Source: Bacteroidales bacterium (GTDB taxonomy: Bacteria; Bacteroidota; Bacteroidia; Bacteroidales; UBA10428). From it: a DNA stretch of 48,872 bases. Shown piece by piece: positions 1 through 8,416 of this stretch; the stretch's first letter is position 1; each line of letters starts with the position of its first letter. The stretch spans positions 1-48,872 of the forward strand of contig JAFGTR010000086.1 of the NCBI GenBank assembly GCA_016934055.1, given 5' to 3'. A program made the position numbers and the translations under genes. The notes beneath the pieces were generated by a model that saw only the letters and a program-made list of their open reading frames with translations, searched no databases and had not been told where the DNA came from.

Positions 1-62
1 CAGACCATCAGACCATCAGACCATCAGACCATCAGACCATCAGACCATCAGACCATCAGACC
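1..62. repeat. 8-bp tandem array CAGACCAT, 7 copies plus a partial
   Basis: Seven perfect copies of CAGACCAT occupy 1-56, followed by the partial CAGACC. The array probably continues off the left edge. It is the reverse complement of the GGTCTGAT words at 47542-47597 and is the same word as the array at the right edge of the window. Read directly from the bases. Confidence 0.97.
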
Positions 63-133
63 TATAGACCAAACGACTCCTAAACTTTTAGATTGCATGA
101 CTATTTGACTGCATGACTTCCATGACTGACGGA
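63..133. repeat. degenerate GACT-word array upstream of htpG
   Basis: Words starting with GACT recur at about 8-9 bp spacing (GACTATTT, GACTGCAT, GACTTCCAT, GACTGACGG). Read on the minus strand they become AGTCATGCA-type words, which also occur at 38240-38247 (GTCATGCA) and near 24986. This looks like a decayed section of the same composite repeat as 1-62. Positions 134-292 hold ordinary A+T-rich sequence; I saw no convincing promoter match there. Confidence 0.7.
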
Positions 134-292
134 ATGACAGTTTTATTTCTCATGGCATAAACTTTGTCAAAAACGGAATGAATTCATTGTTGATGCCTTG
201 GTCATATAACTGATCCTTCAAAGATGGTTATATACTGATACGGCAAAAGACAAAAGAAACCAAAGTTTAATAATCTAATAAAATATTGATAT

Positions 293-2341
293 ATGGAAAA
301 AGGAAAAATTGACGTAACAACTGAAAACATCTTTCCCATTATTAAAAAGTTTTTGTACTCTGATCATGAGATCTTTCTGAGAGAGTTGATCTCAAATGCC
401 GTTGATGCCACACAGAAATTAAAGGCTATGGCCAGTATGGGTGACTATAAAGAGGAGCTTGGAGACCTGACCATCAGGGTTAGTCTTGACAAGAAGAAAA
501 AAACACTCACGGTGTCGGATTTTGGTATTGGCATGTCAGCAGAAGAAATTGACAAATACATTAATCAGATTGCTTTTTCCAGCGCCGAAGACTTTCTTGA
601 AAAGTATAAAAATCAGGCAAACTCAATCATTGGTCATTTCGGGCTCGGATTTTATTCTTCTTTCATGGTTTCAAAGAAAGTTGAAATAGTCTCTAAATCC
701 TGTAAAGGCGAATCTCCTGCGGTAAAATGGACATGCGATGGTACACCTGACTATACCCTTGATGAGGCAAAAAGAGACCGGCGTGGTACTGATGTCATTC
801 TTCATTTTGATAAAGAATCTGAAGAATTTGCCGACGAGTCACGCATCGAAGGCATATTGAAGAAACACTGCCGTTTTCTGCCTGTGCCTATTGCTTTTGG
901 AAAAGAAACGGAGTGGAAAGACGGCAAGTCAGTAGAAACCGGTGAGGACAAAATTATTAATGACACCAATCCCCTGTGGACACGCAAACCTGTTGATCTG
1001 AAGGATGAAGACTATCAGAAGTTTTATCATGACCTTTATCCCATGGTTGAAGATCCCCTGTTCAACATACACCTGAACGTTGATTATCCTTTTAACCTTA
1101 CCGGCATATTGTACTTTCCGAAGATCAGGAATAATTTTGAAATTCAGAAAAACAAAATACAACTCTATTGTAACCAGGTTTTTGTCACTGATTCAGTGGA
1201 GGGTATCGTGCCTGAATTCCTGACTCTTCTCCACGGTGTGATCGACTCACCCGATATTCCGTTGAATGTTTCAAGAAGTTACCTGCAAAGTGATTCAAAT
1301 GTTAAGAAAATAGCTTCTCATATCACCAAAAAGGTGGCTGATCGTTTGCAGGAAATTTTCAAAAATGATCGTGAACAGTTCGAGAAGAAATGGGATGATC
1401 TTAAGGTTTTTATTGAATATGGCATGATGACTGAGGAAAAATTCTATGATCAGATATCAAAAATTGCCCTCTATAAAAACACTGAAGGAAAGTATTTTAC
1501 CTTCGAAGAATATGAAACCCTGATAAAGGAGAATCAGAAAGATAAAAACGGCACCCTGGTTTATCTTTATACCACCAATAAAGAGGAACAGTTCAGTTTT
1601 ATTGAATCGGCCCGTGCAAAAGGATATGATGTCCTGATGATGGACGGTTACCTCGATACTCATTTCATCAACCATGTGGAAAGCAAGCTGAAAAACAGTC
1701 ATTTTGTTAGGGTTGATTCCGACGTTATCGATAAGCTGATTATGAAGGAAGAAAAACGTGAATCAAAACTTTCTGAACAACATCAGAATGAACTTTCGCA
1801 GGTTTTTAAGAGTCAGCTGCCAGGTGACCAGTCACATTTCTCAGTAGTTTTTGAAAGCCTCGATGAATCTGACAGCCCTGTTGTCATTACACAGTCGGAA
1901 TATATGAGGCGAATGAAGGATATGTCACAACTGGGCGGACCTGCCAGTTTTTACGGAAACCTTCCTGATCATTTCACCATGGTGGTTAATGCCAACCATC
2001 CCCTGGTACAGAAAGTAAATGAAGATAAGGAAAAGAAGTGTCGGAAAGACCTGGATAAATACGATGAAAAAATTAAGCCGATCGAGGATAATAAAAAGGA
2101 GATAGAAGAGGCCAATAAAGGTAAGAAGGATGAAGAAATTCCACAGGCCGACAAGGACAGGATCACTGATCTTGATAAAAAGGTAAAGGAATTTTCAGAT
2201 AAAAAGAATGAGGTACTGAGTGGCTTTGGGAGTAAGTATAAACTGGTTAAGCAGCTGATTGACATTGCTTTGCTTTCGAACAATATGTTGAAGGGTGAGG
2301 ATCTTAACCGGTTTATTAAAAGAAGTATTGAGCTGCTGTAG
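293..2341 (+). CDS. htpG: Molecular chaperone HtpG (bacterial Hsp90)
   Basis: ATP-dependent Hsp90-family chaperone that acts as a cytosolic dimer on stressed or aggregation-prone clients. The protein has 682 residues, slightly longer than E. coli HtpG and normal for Bacteroidota. The GHKL ATPase domain fills about residues 1-230: the catalytic Glu31 and Asn35 lie in LRELISNAVDA, Asp76 of DFGIGMS contacts adenine, and the lid glycine motif GHFGLGFYSSF follows near residue 114. The middle domain (about 230-500) has the NVSRSYLQ signature whose Arg contacts the ATP gamma-phosphate. The C-terminal part (about 515-682) contains a lysine/glutamate-rich insertion at about 575-640 before the dimerisation end. 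The ATG at 293 gives the canonical N-terminus. A good intrinsic terminator follows at 2407-2442, so the gene looks monocistronic. Confidence 0.98.
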   Translation: MEKGKIDVTTENIFPIIKKFLYSDHEIFLRELISNAVDATQKLKAMASMGDYKEELGDLTIRVSLDKKKKTLTVSDFGIGMSAEEIDKYINQIAFSSAEDFLEKYKNQANSIIGHFGLGFYSSFMVSKKVEIVSKSCKGESPAVKWTCDGTPDYTLDEAKRDRRGTDVILHFDKESEEFADESRIEGILKKHCRFLPVPIAFGKETEWKDGKSVETGEDKIINDTNPLWTRKPVDLKDEDYQKFYHDLYPMVEDPLFNIHLNVDYPFNLTGILYFPKIRNNFEIQKNKIQLYCNQVFVTDSVEGIVPEFLTLLHGVIDSPDIPLNVSRSYLQSDSNVKKIASHITKKVADRLQEIFKNDREQFEKKWDDLKVFIEYGMMTEEKFYDQISKIALYKNTEGKYFTFEEYETLIKENQKDKNGTLVYLYTTNKEEQFSFIESARAKGYDVLMMDGYLDTHFINHVESKLKNSHFVRVDSDVIDKLIMKEEKRESKLSEQHQNELSQVFKSQLPGDQSHFSVVFESLDESDSPVVITQSEYMRRMKDMSQLGGPASFYGNLPDHFTMVVNANHPLVQKVNEDKEKKCRKDLDKYDEKIKPIEDNKKEIEEANKGKKDEEIPQADKDRITDLDKKVKEFSDKKNEVLSGFGSKYKLVKQLIDIALLSNNMLKGEDLNRFIKRSIELL

Positions 2342-2363
2342 ATCGACGGAACCTTTATTAATC

Positions 2364-2398
2364 ATAAAAGATAAAAGATCAAAGATCTAAGATCTAAG
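2364..2398. repeat. 7-bp word array ATNNAAG after htpG
   Basis: Five consecutive 7-mers: ATAAAAG, ATAAAAG, ATCAAAG, ATCTAAG, ATCTAAG. This is the reverse-complement form of the TCTTNNN arrays at 14077, 25044, 38265 and 47608. It starts 22 bases after the htpG stop codon and lies just before its terminator. Confidence 0.85.
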
Positions 2399-2406
2399 AA
2401 AATTAT

Positions 2407-2442
2407 ACTGTCAGACCCCTTCATGGTGTCTGACAGTTTTTT
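2407..2442 (+). terminator. Rho-independent terminator of htpG
   Basis: A perfect 10-bp stem (ACTGTCAGAC at 2407-2416 and GTCTGACAGT at 2428-2437) with an 11-base loop is followed by a run of T. The stem sequence is nearly the same as that of the mscL terminator at 38303-38334. Confidence 0.88.
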
Positions 2443-2505
2443 ATACGTGAGTCTGGTACGGTTCTTTTTTTATAAATGTTATGAAATATTATGATCCTTG
2501 ATTAT

Positions 2506-2651
2506 GTCCAACCCCCTGCCAGCGGGGGACATAGCGCTGCATGATCTTAACGATTAATAATAAATTTAATTCATCGTTTTGTCAAAAAAAAATTACATCG
2601 TTTATTGTTTTGCTTAAAGGCCGGAAGAGGCAATATCCCCCGCTGCGGGGG
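2506..2651. repeat. pair of G/C palindromes about 110 bp apart in a gene-free region
   Basis: The stretch 2342-2956 (615 bases) has no credible gene. Beyond the terminator it holds two related palindromes: CCCCCTGCCAGCGGGGG at 2512-2528 and CCCCCGCTGCGGGGG at 2637-2651. They lie in opposite orientation: the reverse complement of the first reads CCCCCGCTGGCAGGGGG followed by TT, and the second is CCCCCGCTGCGGGGG followed by TT. Between them the sequence is A+T rich. This resembles REP/BIME-type or MITE-like palindromic repeats. A small 8-mer duplication (CATTCCAC twice) occurs near 2735. I see nothing else in 2652-2956. Confidence 0.55.
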
Positions 2652-2956
2652 TTAGAGGGTGGATTTGCTGCGTACCAGATCTGTCTGTCAATTTCATACT
2701 ATTTAACAATGAAACACTGTTTAACCTTTTCTCCATTCCACCATTCCACAGTTTCACTTTTTCACTCTTTCTTCATCTAACACCGGTTACCATCCCCCCT
2801 TCCCTCATATTGCGCTTCTCTCCGAAATTGTCTAATTTTATAGAAATTGTTCGTGCAGGCCTGCAATAATGACCTTGTGGTGATCACGCAACTTTTTTAT
2901 GCTTTTTTCATCATTAAAAATGAATACTGGCATTACGGATTAACCAAAACAGATTT

Positions 2957-3724
2957 ATGAAAACAAAATTCCTTTTCCTGGGTGTCTTTCTCCTTTCGCT
3001 CACATATTTTCTCAAGGGCCAGGAGGAAAAGCAAAAATTCCTCTATGTCGAGACAGGTATTGATTTTATCAGCTGTGAATCGCCTGAAAAAGACTATATA
3101 AGAGGTGATATTGATCCCTATAGTTACGGTTATGTGACAGAGCAGTTGAGAAGTCTGTTGCATCAGGAATACGTGGGGGTGAAATTCGAATACCGGTTAC
3201 TTAAAAACCTGCTTGGCATTTCGGGTGGATTTCGTTACACACGCATGATAAGTTCAATAGGAAAGAGCACATACTGGTCTGAAGCATCAGATTTTTTTTA
3301 TGTCCTTTCCCGTCAGGACGGTACTACAACAGAATATGCCAAAGTGAGGGAGATTGTTCAGAAATCAGATTACCTGGGAGTACCGGTTGAATTACGGATA
3401 TATCCCAATAAGGATTATGCCGTTAACATATATTATAAGATAGGCGCAACATTTAATTTAAACATAATAAATAAGGAAGAGGTTTTATTCTATAGTGAAG
3501 AAATGAATCCATATCGTGATGAAGTTTCCAATGTTACGGAAGATCCTCTGCCTTTTTATGCATCCGTTAATCTTGGGGCAGGGCTTAAAATAGGAAAACA
3601 GGCAAAGCCCGGAGCCAACTTTGAAGTGAGTTTCCCTGTCGGAATAATTCCGTCAGATGAAAATGCTTTTGTAACACCGCAAATGGGCGTTGGTTTTCAG
3701 CTTATGGTGCGTATACCCTTTTAA
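2957..3724 (+). CDS. Exported outer-membrane beta-barrel candidate, function unknown
   Basis: 255 residues with a clear signal peptide (MKTKFLFLGVFLLSLTYFLKG, cleavage likely near residue 21). The rest has no further membrane helix and alternates charged and aromatic strands (VGVKFEYRLL, ISGGFRYTRM, VPVELRIYP, IYYKIGATFNLNI, ASVNLGAGLKIG, GVGFQLMVRIPF), with a terminal phenylalanine. This pattern is typical of small Bacteroidota barrels of the PorT/OMP_b-brl type. No catalytic motif was seen. The lipoprotein gene starts 13 bases after this stop codon, so the two are probably co-transcribed and may form an envelope pair. The family assignment is an inference from the pattern only. Confidence 0.72.
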   Translation: MKTKFLFLGVFLLSLTYFLKGQEEKQKFLYVETGIDFISCESPEKDYIRGDIDPYSYGYVTEQLRSLLHQEYVGVKFEYRLLKNLLGISGGFRYTRMISSIGKSTYWSEASDFFYVLSRQDGTTTEYAKVREIVQKSDYLGVPVELRIYPNKDYAVNIYYKIGATFNLNIINKEEVLFYSEEMNPYRDEVSNVTEDPLPFYASVNLGAGLKIGKQAKPGANFEVSFPVGIIPSDENAFVTPQMGVGFQLMVRIPF

Positions 3725-3737
3725 CACAATCAAAATT

Positions 3738-4352
3738 ATGAAAAACAATATTATCCATCTGGCTTTCATTACGTTGCTGTTTTCAATCTCCTGCAGTGAG
3801 GAAGCTGATCTGGCCACGTCAATATTCATCCCGGATGATGAGTTCCCGGAACTTCCTGCTTATACCGAATGGGGTTACAATACCTTTGGTGCATACTACG
3901 ACCGGCAATTGTTTATCTACAATGACTATTATGTGCCTGCCAAGGTGATCAACACAGGTGAGAAAACCTCATTTGTCCTGAAGGGAACGAAAAACAACTA
4001 CAATTACTATTATGGTTATGACAACAACAGCATGTCAGTGAGTTTTGACTTGTATGGTTTTTTGCCTGATGCTTATATCGAACTTATCGCCTTAAACGAT
4101 ACCACAATTGACCTGTTGAATCCCCTTTGCAAGGTTGTTGTAACGTATGATACAATAGCAAGAGAGGAACATATTCTGAATGGCACTCTTCAGTTTAAAA
4201 GGGCACAAAACCTGATTGTTGACAAACGTCCTGTTGAGGTGATCCTGTCAGGTTATTTTAGTTTCCAGGCCCTGGTGGATGACGAGCCCATCAGTGTAAC
4301 CTCCGGAAGATTTGATGTTGGAATCGGATACGATAATTTCTTCCGTTATTGA
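3738..4352 (+). CDS. Lipoprotein of unknown function
   Basis: The reading frame is open from 3690, but the ATG at 3738 is preferred. It lies after the preceding stop at 3724 and gives a perfect lipoprotein signal: MKNNIIHLAFITLLFSISCS, with the lipobox cysteine at residue 19. The mature part is acidic right after the Cys (SEEADLA), which in Bacteroidota often favours surface export. The remaining 180 residues are rich in Tyr and Asn with beta-strand character and carry no motif I recognise. The stop codon lies inside the left arm of a 16-bp perfect hairpin at 4351-4388. Likely partner: the barrel protein encoded just upstream. Confidence 0.78.
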   Translation: MKNNIIHLAFITLLFSISCSEEADLATSIFIPDDEFPELPAYTEWGYNTFGAYYDRQLFIYNDYYVPAKVINTGEKTSFVLKGTKNNYNYYYGYDNNSMSVSFDLYGFLPDAYIELIALNDTTIDLLNPLCKVVVTYDTIAREEHILNGTLQFKRAQNLIVDKRPVEVILSGYFSFQALVDDEPISVTSGRFDVGIGYDNFFRY

Positions 4353-4388
4353 CACCCTGGCAGGGTGGGGGTACCCTGCCAGGGTGTC
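4351..4388. terminator. 16-bp perfect hairpin overlapping the lipoprotein stop codon
   Basis: GACACCCTGGCAGGGT (4351-4366), a 6-base loop GGGGGT, then its exact reverse complement at 4373-4388. The TGA stop of the preceding gene uses the first two bases of the stem. No T tract follows, so it may act as an mRNA 3' stabiliser or be a REP-type palindrome rather than a classical terminator. Confidence 0.7.
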
Positions 4389-4407
4389 ATGGCACCTGAA
4401 GTTTTGT

Positions 4408-4439
4408 TTTGTCACTTTGTTTTCAGAACTTTACCTTTA
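4408..4439 (+). promoter_or_regulatory. Candidate Bacteroidota promoter for the glycosyltransferase gene
   Basis: TTTG at 4408-4411 and TACCTTTA at 4432-4439 are separated by 20 bases, matching the -33 TTTG / -7 TAnnTTTG layout of the Bacteroidota housekeeping sigma factor with one mismatch. The -7 element ends only 13 bases before the ATG at 4453, implying a very short leader. Confidence 0.45.
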
Positions 4440-4452
4440 TTCATTCTGAGGG

Positions 4453-5655
4453 ATGGCTGATTTTTATATCAATAAGTTGCCTACTTTCTCTTTGTTGCCG
4501 GGAGAGTCTACAAGCACCATGGAGGAAAAGATATTGCTTGAATCGGAGAAAATTCCTGTTGGTGTATTAATACCTGCTTTGTACGGCGATTTAGCGGGAA
4601 CGGCCATGTATGCAATCATACAGAAACTGAAAAAAATGGACTTTGTAAAAAAAGTCTATGTTTGTCTCGACCAGGCTTCCAAAGATGAATACAAGTCAGC
4701 TCTGGCCATCACAAAGCCTTTGGGCAAAAAGGGTGTACTGATATGGAATGACAGTCCCAGGGTACGCACAATTTTGTCCGAGATAGAAAAAGAATTGTTT
4801 GTTGGTCTCCGGGGGAAAGGTAATTCGGTATGGACTGGCCTGGGCTATGTCATTGCCAAAGGCGATGTGTCAGCCCTCGCATTTCACGATGCCGATATTA
4901 TTACCTACGACAAGGATTTTCTGATTCGTTTGCTTTTCCCTATTGTACACCAGAAGTATCAGTTTTCCAAAGGATTTTACATTCGGTATAATGACAGGTT
5001 TTACGGCAGGGTGACACGCCTCTTTTATTTTCCTTTTGTGCGGGCGTTGAAGGATATCTTTGGTTCTACTGAATATATTGATTATATGGGTGATTTCAGA
5101 TATCCCTTATCGGGTGAATTTGCCACCTTTGTCAGCCAGGCCAGAATGCTGCAGTTCCCCTGTGACTGGGGCATTGAAGTGGGTATCCTGGGTGAAATTT
5201 ACCTTAACATGAGGATCAGCCGTATCTGCCAGGTTGAACTTACACCCCGTTACGATCACAAGCATCAGCGTGTGGGAACATCGCCGGACAGGGGATTGTA
5301 CAAAATGGCTTCCGACATAGCCCGTACTTTTTTTGCATTTCTTGCCAGCAATGGCAGGATCATTGGCAGAGACACCTTTAATTCCATTAGGCTGGCCTAC
5401 CTGAAGAATGCACGTGAAATTGTAGGCATTTATGAATCCTATGCCGATATGTACAGCCACAGGATTGCCTTTGACTTTCACGATGAATTGAAAATAGTAG
5501 AATTATTTGCCCAGGGTATTGATCATGCTGCCAAGATATTTTATGATAATCCGAAAGGATCTCCTATGATACCCGACTGGAAAAGGGTAGAATCAGCCGT
5601 TGACGGTGTTCTGGAGAAACTGGCTGACGCTGTTGAAAATCCTTGTGAATCATAA
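4453..5655 (+). CDS. GT81-like glycosyltransferase (glucosyl-3-phosphoglycerate synthase type)
   Basis: 400-residue GT-A-fold glycosyltransferase. The region IPVGVLIPALYGDL (about 35-48) begins the nucleotide-sugar Rossmann part. AFHDADIITYD (about 137-147) supplies the DxD-type metal site. PLSGEFA (about 218-224) and CDWGIEVGILGEIY (about 237-250) are acceptor-site hallmarks of GpgS/MpgS enzymes, which join a sugar nucleotide to 3-phosphoglycerate in glucosyl- or mannosyl-glycerate synthesis. Length and motif order fit the family; the actual donor and acceptor are not proven. No phosphatase partner gene lies nearby, so the product may feed another pathway. An alternative start at 4519 (MEEKILLE) would keep the whole catalytic domain and give a longer leader after the candidate promoter. 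Confidence 0.82.
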   Translation: MADFYINKLPTFSLLPGESTSTMEEKILLESEKIPVGVLIPALYGDLAGTAMYAIIQKLKKMDFVKKVYVCLDQASKDEYKSALAITKPLGKKGVLIWNDSPRVRTILSEIEKELFVGLRGKGNSVWTGLGYVIAKGDVSALAFHDADIITYDKDFLIRLLFPIVHQKYQFSKGFYIRYNDRFYGRVTRLFYFPFVRALKDIFGSTEYIDYMGDFRYPLSGEFATFVSQARMLQFPCDWGIEVGILGEIYLNMRISRICQVELTPRYDHKHQRVGTSPDRGLYKMASDIARTFFAFLASNGRIIGRDTFNSIRLAYLKNAREIVGIYESYADMYSHRIAFDFHDELKIVELFAQGIDHAAKIFYDNPKGSPMIPDWKRVESAVDGVLEKLADAVENPCES

Positions 5656-5684
5656 AACCAATTTTACTGATCAATGATTGGTTT
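5655..5684. terminator. Weak bidirectional hairpin between convergent genes
   Basis: AAACCAAT at 5655-5662 pairs with ATTGGTTT at 5677-5684 (8 bp, 14-base loop). It sits between the glycosyltransferase (+) and the SpoIID-like gene (-). The short A and T flanks are only partly terminator-like. Confidence 0.4.
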
Positions 5685-5714
5685 GTCATCATGTCTGTTA
5701 CTTCTTTTACCGGC

Positions 5715-6902
5715 TTATTTATTTTCATGCATTTGACAAATCCTGACGTTAGTGAAATAGAAATGCAGGATGTCCACATAAACGTATCCTTTTTTTGCCA
5801 TTTCCATAGCGCCTTCCTGGCACATGCCCACGCCATGGCCATAACCTCTTCCATGTAAAACTACCTGGCCTTCTTCTGTTGTAATTGAAAAGAAGGTTGA
5901 TTTAAGACCAAGGTCTTTCCTGATCTCTGTGAGTTCAACCTGTCTTTCTCCAATCCTGTAATACTTCTCTCTTACTGCAGGATTACAGGTAAAATCTGAT
6001 TGTTGCAGCAGTCTTTTATTAAAGCCCTTACTCACCAGATAGTTTATCCATTCGCTGCGGCTCAGTATGGCTTTCCAAGTGGCATTGCGTGAATTTCTGC
6101 AGAACGGGTCGGTTACAGGTTGCAGGTAAGGTAAGGGCTTTCCCCACACCCGGGCTGCATCAGATGTCATGCCGCCGCAATTGGAATGATACAGCGGATT
6201 AACCAGATGATTGTATCTGTCCATTAATACCAGTCCCTTAGTGGCCCGGGCAGCTGCCTGTATTTCAGGATTCATCCGGCTCTTTCCTTTGTATGCCTGG
6301 CAATGCTCTGTATCACACAGGTTATAGCCTTCGGTGCCATGACGGTAGAAGTTTTTAACCGCAAAAGTCCTTGCCAGAATACATTGTGCTTTATAGAACT
6401 CGGGATGTGCATTAGGGCCACCTTCGGTTTCAACCGTTCCGGCAATATACTTTTCGAGGTCAAGGATGTTGATTATCCTTAAAGAATGACCTTCCTGTGA
6501 CAACAACAGGTTGTCATCAGATTCTTTTGGCGGTAATGATGGGGAAACAGGTCTTATCCTGAAAACATTTTCATGGCTGATACCTTTAAACTCTATGCGG
6601 CTGAATGTTCCCAGTATTCTGAGTGTGTCCTGGATGGTAAGGCCATGGCCTGCATTTTCAATATGGAAGATCAGTCCCTTGCGTGCAATACCAACCTGAC
6701 GATAATCACCGTATATTATATACTCTCCCTCTGTAACACTCAATACCACAGCAGAGACTTTCTTTCCGAAATAAAGGCCAAGCTTAATATTGTCTGCCCG
6801 CAAAGTGTAAAAACAGGCAAGCATAAAAACAGTAAGGATAATACTTTTCAGATGTTTTGCGGATTTGATATGCATCATGATCATATGGTTGACTCTGTTC
6901 AT
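5715..6902 (-). CDS. SpoIID/LytB-domain exported protein
   Basis: 395 residues. A signal peptide follows a short Met-rich leader (hydrophobic core SIILTVFMLACFYTL, then RADN). Possible starts are Met1, Met7, Met9 or Met10; the later ones give a more normal signal peptide. The SpoIID domain is well conserved: LEKYIAGTVETEGG with the proposed catalytic Glu, QCILARTFAVKNFYRH, CDTEHCQAYKG, HSNCGGMTSDAARVWG, and the C-terminal GRGYGHGVGMCQEGAMEMA. In sporulating bacteria SpoIID is a lytic transglycosylase that cleaves denuded glycan strands. In Bacteroidota, homologues are thought to act on peptidoglycan or amidase partners in the periplasm. It lies 84 bases downstream of lpxB on the same strand and may be read through from the surE-lpxB operon. 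Confidence 0.88.
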   Translation of the reverse strand: MNRVNHMIMMHIKSAKHLKSIILTVFMLACFYTLRADNIKLGLYFGKKVSAVVLSVTEGEYIIYGDYRQVGIARKGLIFHIENAGHGLTIQDTLRILGTFSRIEFKGISHENVFRIRPVSPSLPPKESDDNLLLSQEGHSLRIINILDLEKYIAGTVETEGGPNAHPEFYKAQCILARTFAVKNFYRHGTEGYNLCDTEHCQAYKGKSRMNPEIQAAARATKGLVLMDRYNHLVNPLYHSNCGGMTSDAARVWGKPLPYLQPVTDPFCRNSRNATWKAILSRSEWINYLVSKGFNKRLLQQSDFTCNPAVREKYYRIGERQVELTEIRKDLGLKSTFFSITTEEGQVVLHGRGYGHGVGMCQEGAMEMAKKGYVYVDILHFYFTNVRICQMHENK

Positions 6903-6986
6903 CAGTTCAGGTTACCGGTTAAAAAATCTTCAATCTGGAATCTGTTTTTAAGTATAGTTTTTATAAACAGTAACTTAGGTTAATAA

Positions 6987-8102
6987 CTATTGAAGCAACG
7001 CGGATATACGCCGGGCAACCCTTTCAGACACGCCTGGCTTGCCAGCTTTTTCAATGAGCTGGTCATAATGATCGAGCATTTGCTGCCTGTATGCCTTATC
7101 GAATAATATGTTATCGAGCTCTTTTTTGATGTCCCTGGCCAGATTAAACTGAAGCAGTTCCTTTACAACTTCACGGCCCATGATAAGATTGACAAGGGAA
7201 AAAAACTGAATATCAACGAACGGCAAGCCGGCATAATAAGTAAATGTGCTGGTTTTGTATACAACCACCTGGGGAACGCGATGCAATGCTGTTTCAAGTG
7301 TGGCTGTTCCTGAAGTCACTATGGCGGCATCAGCATGCTGCAATAATCCGTATGTCTGACCGTGAAGCAGCTTCACAGGTTTGCCTTCAATATAAGGGCT
7401 GTAATCTTCAGGACTTAGCGAAGGGGCTCCTGCAATGATAAACTGGTAACCCGGATAATGCTCAAGGGTTGCCAGCATCTCGGGCAGACACAGCCTGACC
7501 TCCTGTCTGCGGCTACCTGCAAGTAAGGCTATTATTGGCTTTTCTTCAAGACCATTTCTTTTAATAAAAGATGAATGATCTTCATGTTCTTCCATGCCGG
7601 CTGCAACACTATCAGATACCGGATTGCCGTAATATTCTGCGGTAATGCCATGATCACGGTAGAAATCCACCTCGAACGGCAGGATGACAAACATCCGGTC
7701 GACATATTTCTTTACCTTTTTCACCCGCCATTTACCCCAGGCCCAAAGCTTGGGTGATATATAATAGAACACCCTGTAATTGTGTTTTTTCGCAAACCGG
7801 GCAATTCGAAGGTTGAAACCGGCATAATCGATCAGGATCAATGCATAGGGCTGATAGCGACTGATATCAGCTTTACAGTCTTCCATATTCTTTCTGATTC
7901 TGCCGTAATGGCTTATGACCTCCCAGATACCCATAAAGGCCATTTCACGGTAATGTTTTACAAGTGTTCCGCCGGCCTTCTGCATCAGATCACCCCCAAA
8001 GCAGTGGAAATCGGCTTCAGGATGAAGCTGTTTTAAACTTTTCATCAGATTGGAAGCATGCAGATCGCCTGAAGCCTCACCTGCTATGACATATAACTTC
8101 AT
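6987..8102 (-). CDS. lpxB: Lipid-A-disaccharide synthase
   Basis: 371-residue GT19 enzyme that joins UDP-2,3-diacylglucosamine and 2,3-diacylglucosamine-1-phosphate to make the lipid A disaccharide at the inner membrane surface. Characteristic segments in order: [20 protein letters not shown] (residues 4-23), [74 protein letters not shown] (the phosphate-binding loop of the sugar nucleotide) and [19 protein letters not shown]. The length is normal. The start codon overlaps the stop of the upstream small membrane protein gene (ATGA), indicating translational coupling. Confidence 0.97.
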   Translation of the reverse strand: MKLYVIAGEASGDLHASNLMKSLKQLHPEADFHCFGGDLMQKAGGTLVKHYREMAFMGIWEVISHYGRIRKNMEDCKADISRYQPYALILIDYAGFNLRIARFAKKHNYRVFYYISPKLWAWGKWRVKKVKKYVDRMFVILPFEVDFYRDHGITAEYYGNPVSDSVAAGMEEHEDHSSFIKRNGLEEKPIIALLAGSRRQEVRLCLPEMLATLEHYPGYQFIIAGAPSLSPEDYSPYIEGKPVKLLHGQTYGLLQHADAAIVTSGTATLETALHRVPQVVVYKTSTFTYYAGLPFVDIQFFSLVNLIMGREVVKELLQFNLARDIKKELDNILFDKAYRQQMLDHYDQLIEKAGKPGVSERVARRISALLQ

Positions 8103-8401
8103 AACAAACTGATTGTCATTTTTGTAATAAATACACCTGCGGCCAGTATCACTGTGGCGATAACCACACCTTTTGCTGAAAGCATCGCATCGAGCCAGTT
8201 AAAGATAAAAAACAGTATGATGTTGGGGAGAATGCAATGACTGATCAATACAGGCAGGATGGATGACAGTATTGTATAATCCGAAAAAAGTGTATAACGG
8301 ACATCCTGTACTTTTGCAAAATATAACACCATATAGACAATGACAGGCAATACAATGCCCGCAGCTATACCAAAACCAACAGAGTTATATTTTTTCATCA
8401 T
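8099..8401 (-). CDS. Small integral membrane protein between surE and lpxB
   Basis: 100 residues with three hydrophobic segments: about 8-27 ([20 protein letters not shown]), about 44-70 and about 78-97. I recognise no enzyme motif. Its gene starts 15 bases after surE and overlaps the lpxB start by four bases, so it is part of that operon. A small membrane protein at this position is, to my knowledge, common in Bacteroidota surE-lpxB loci, which suggests an envelope or lipid A-linked role, but the function is unknown. Confidence 0.8.
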   Translation of the reverse strand: MMKKYNSVGFGIAAGIVLPVIVYMVLYFAKVQDVRYTLFSDYTILSSILPVLISHCILPNIILFFIFNWLDAMLSAKGVVIATVILAAGVFITKMTISLL

Positions 8402-8416
8402 TTGTCAGAACCGGTT

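Noticed and set aside
1..62. CAGACCAT arrays as a CRISPR
   Set aside because: Units are 8 bp in direct contact with no unique spacers, and there are no cas genes.
2541..2780. A 79-residue open frame after htpG
   Set aside because: It runs through palindromic repeats and low-complexity Phe/Ser-rich sequence, with no recognisable domain or ribosome site; treated as spacer.
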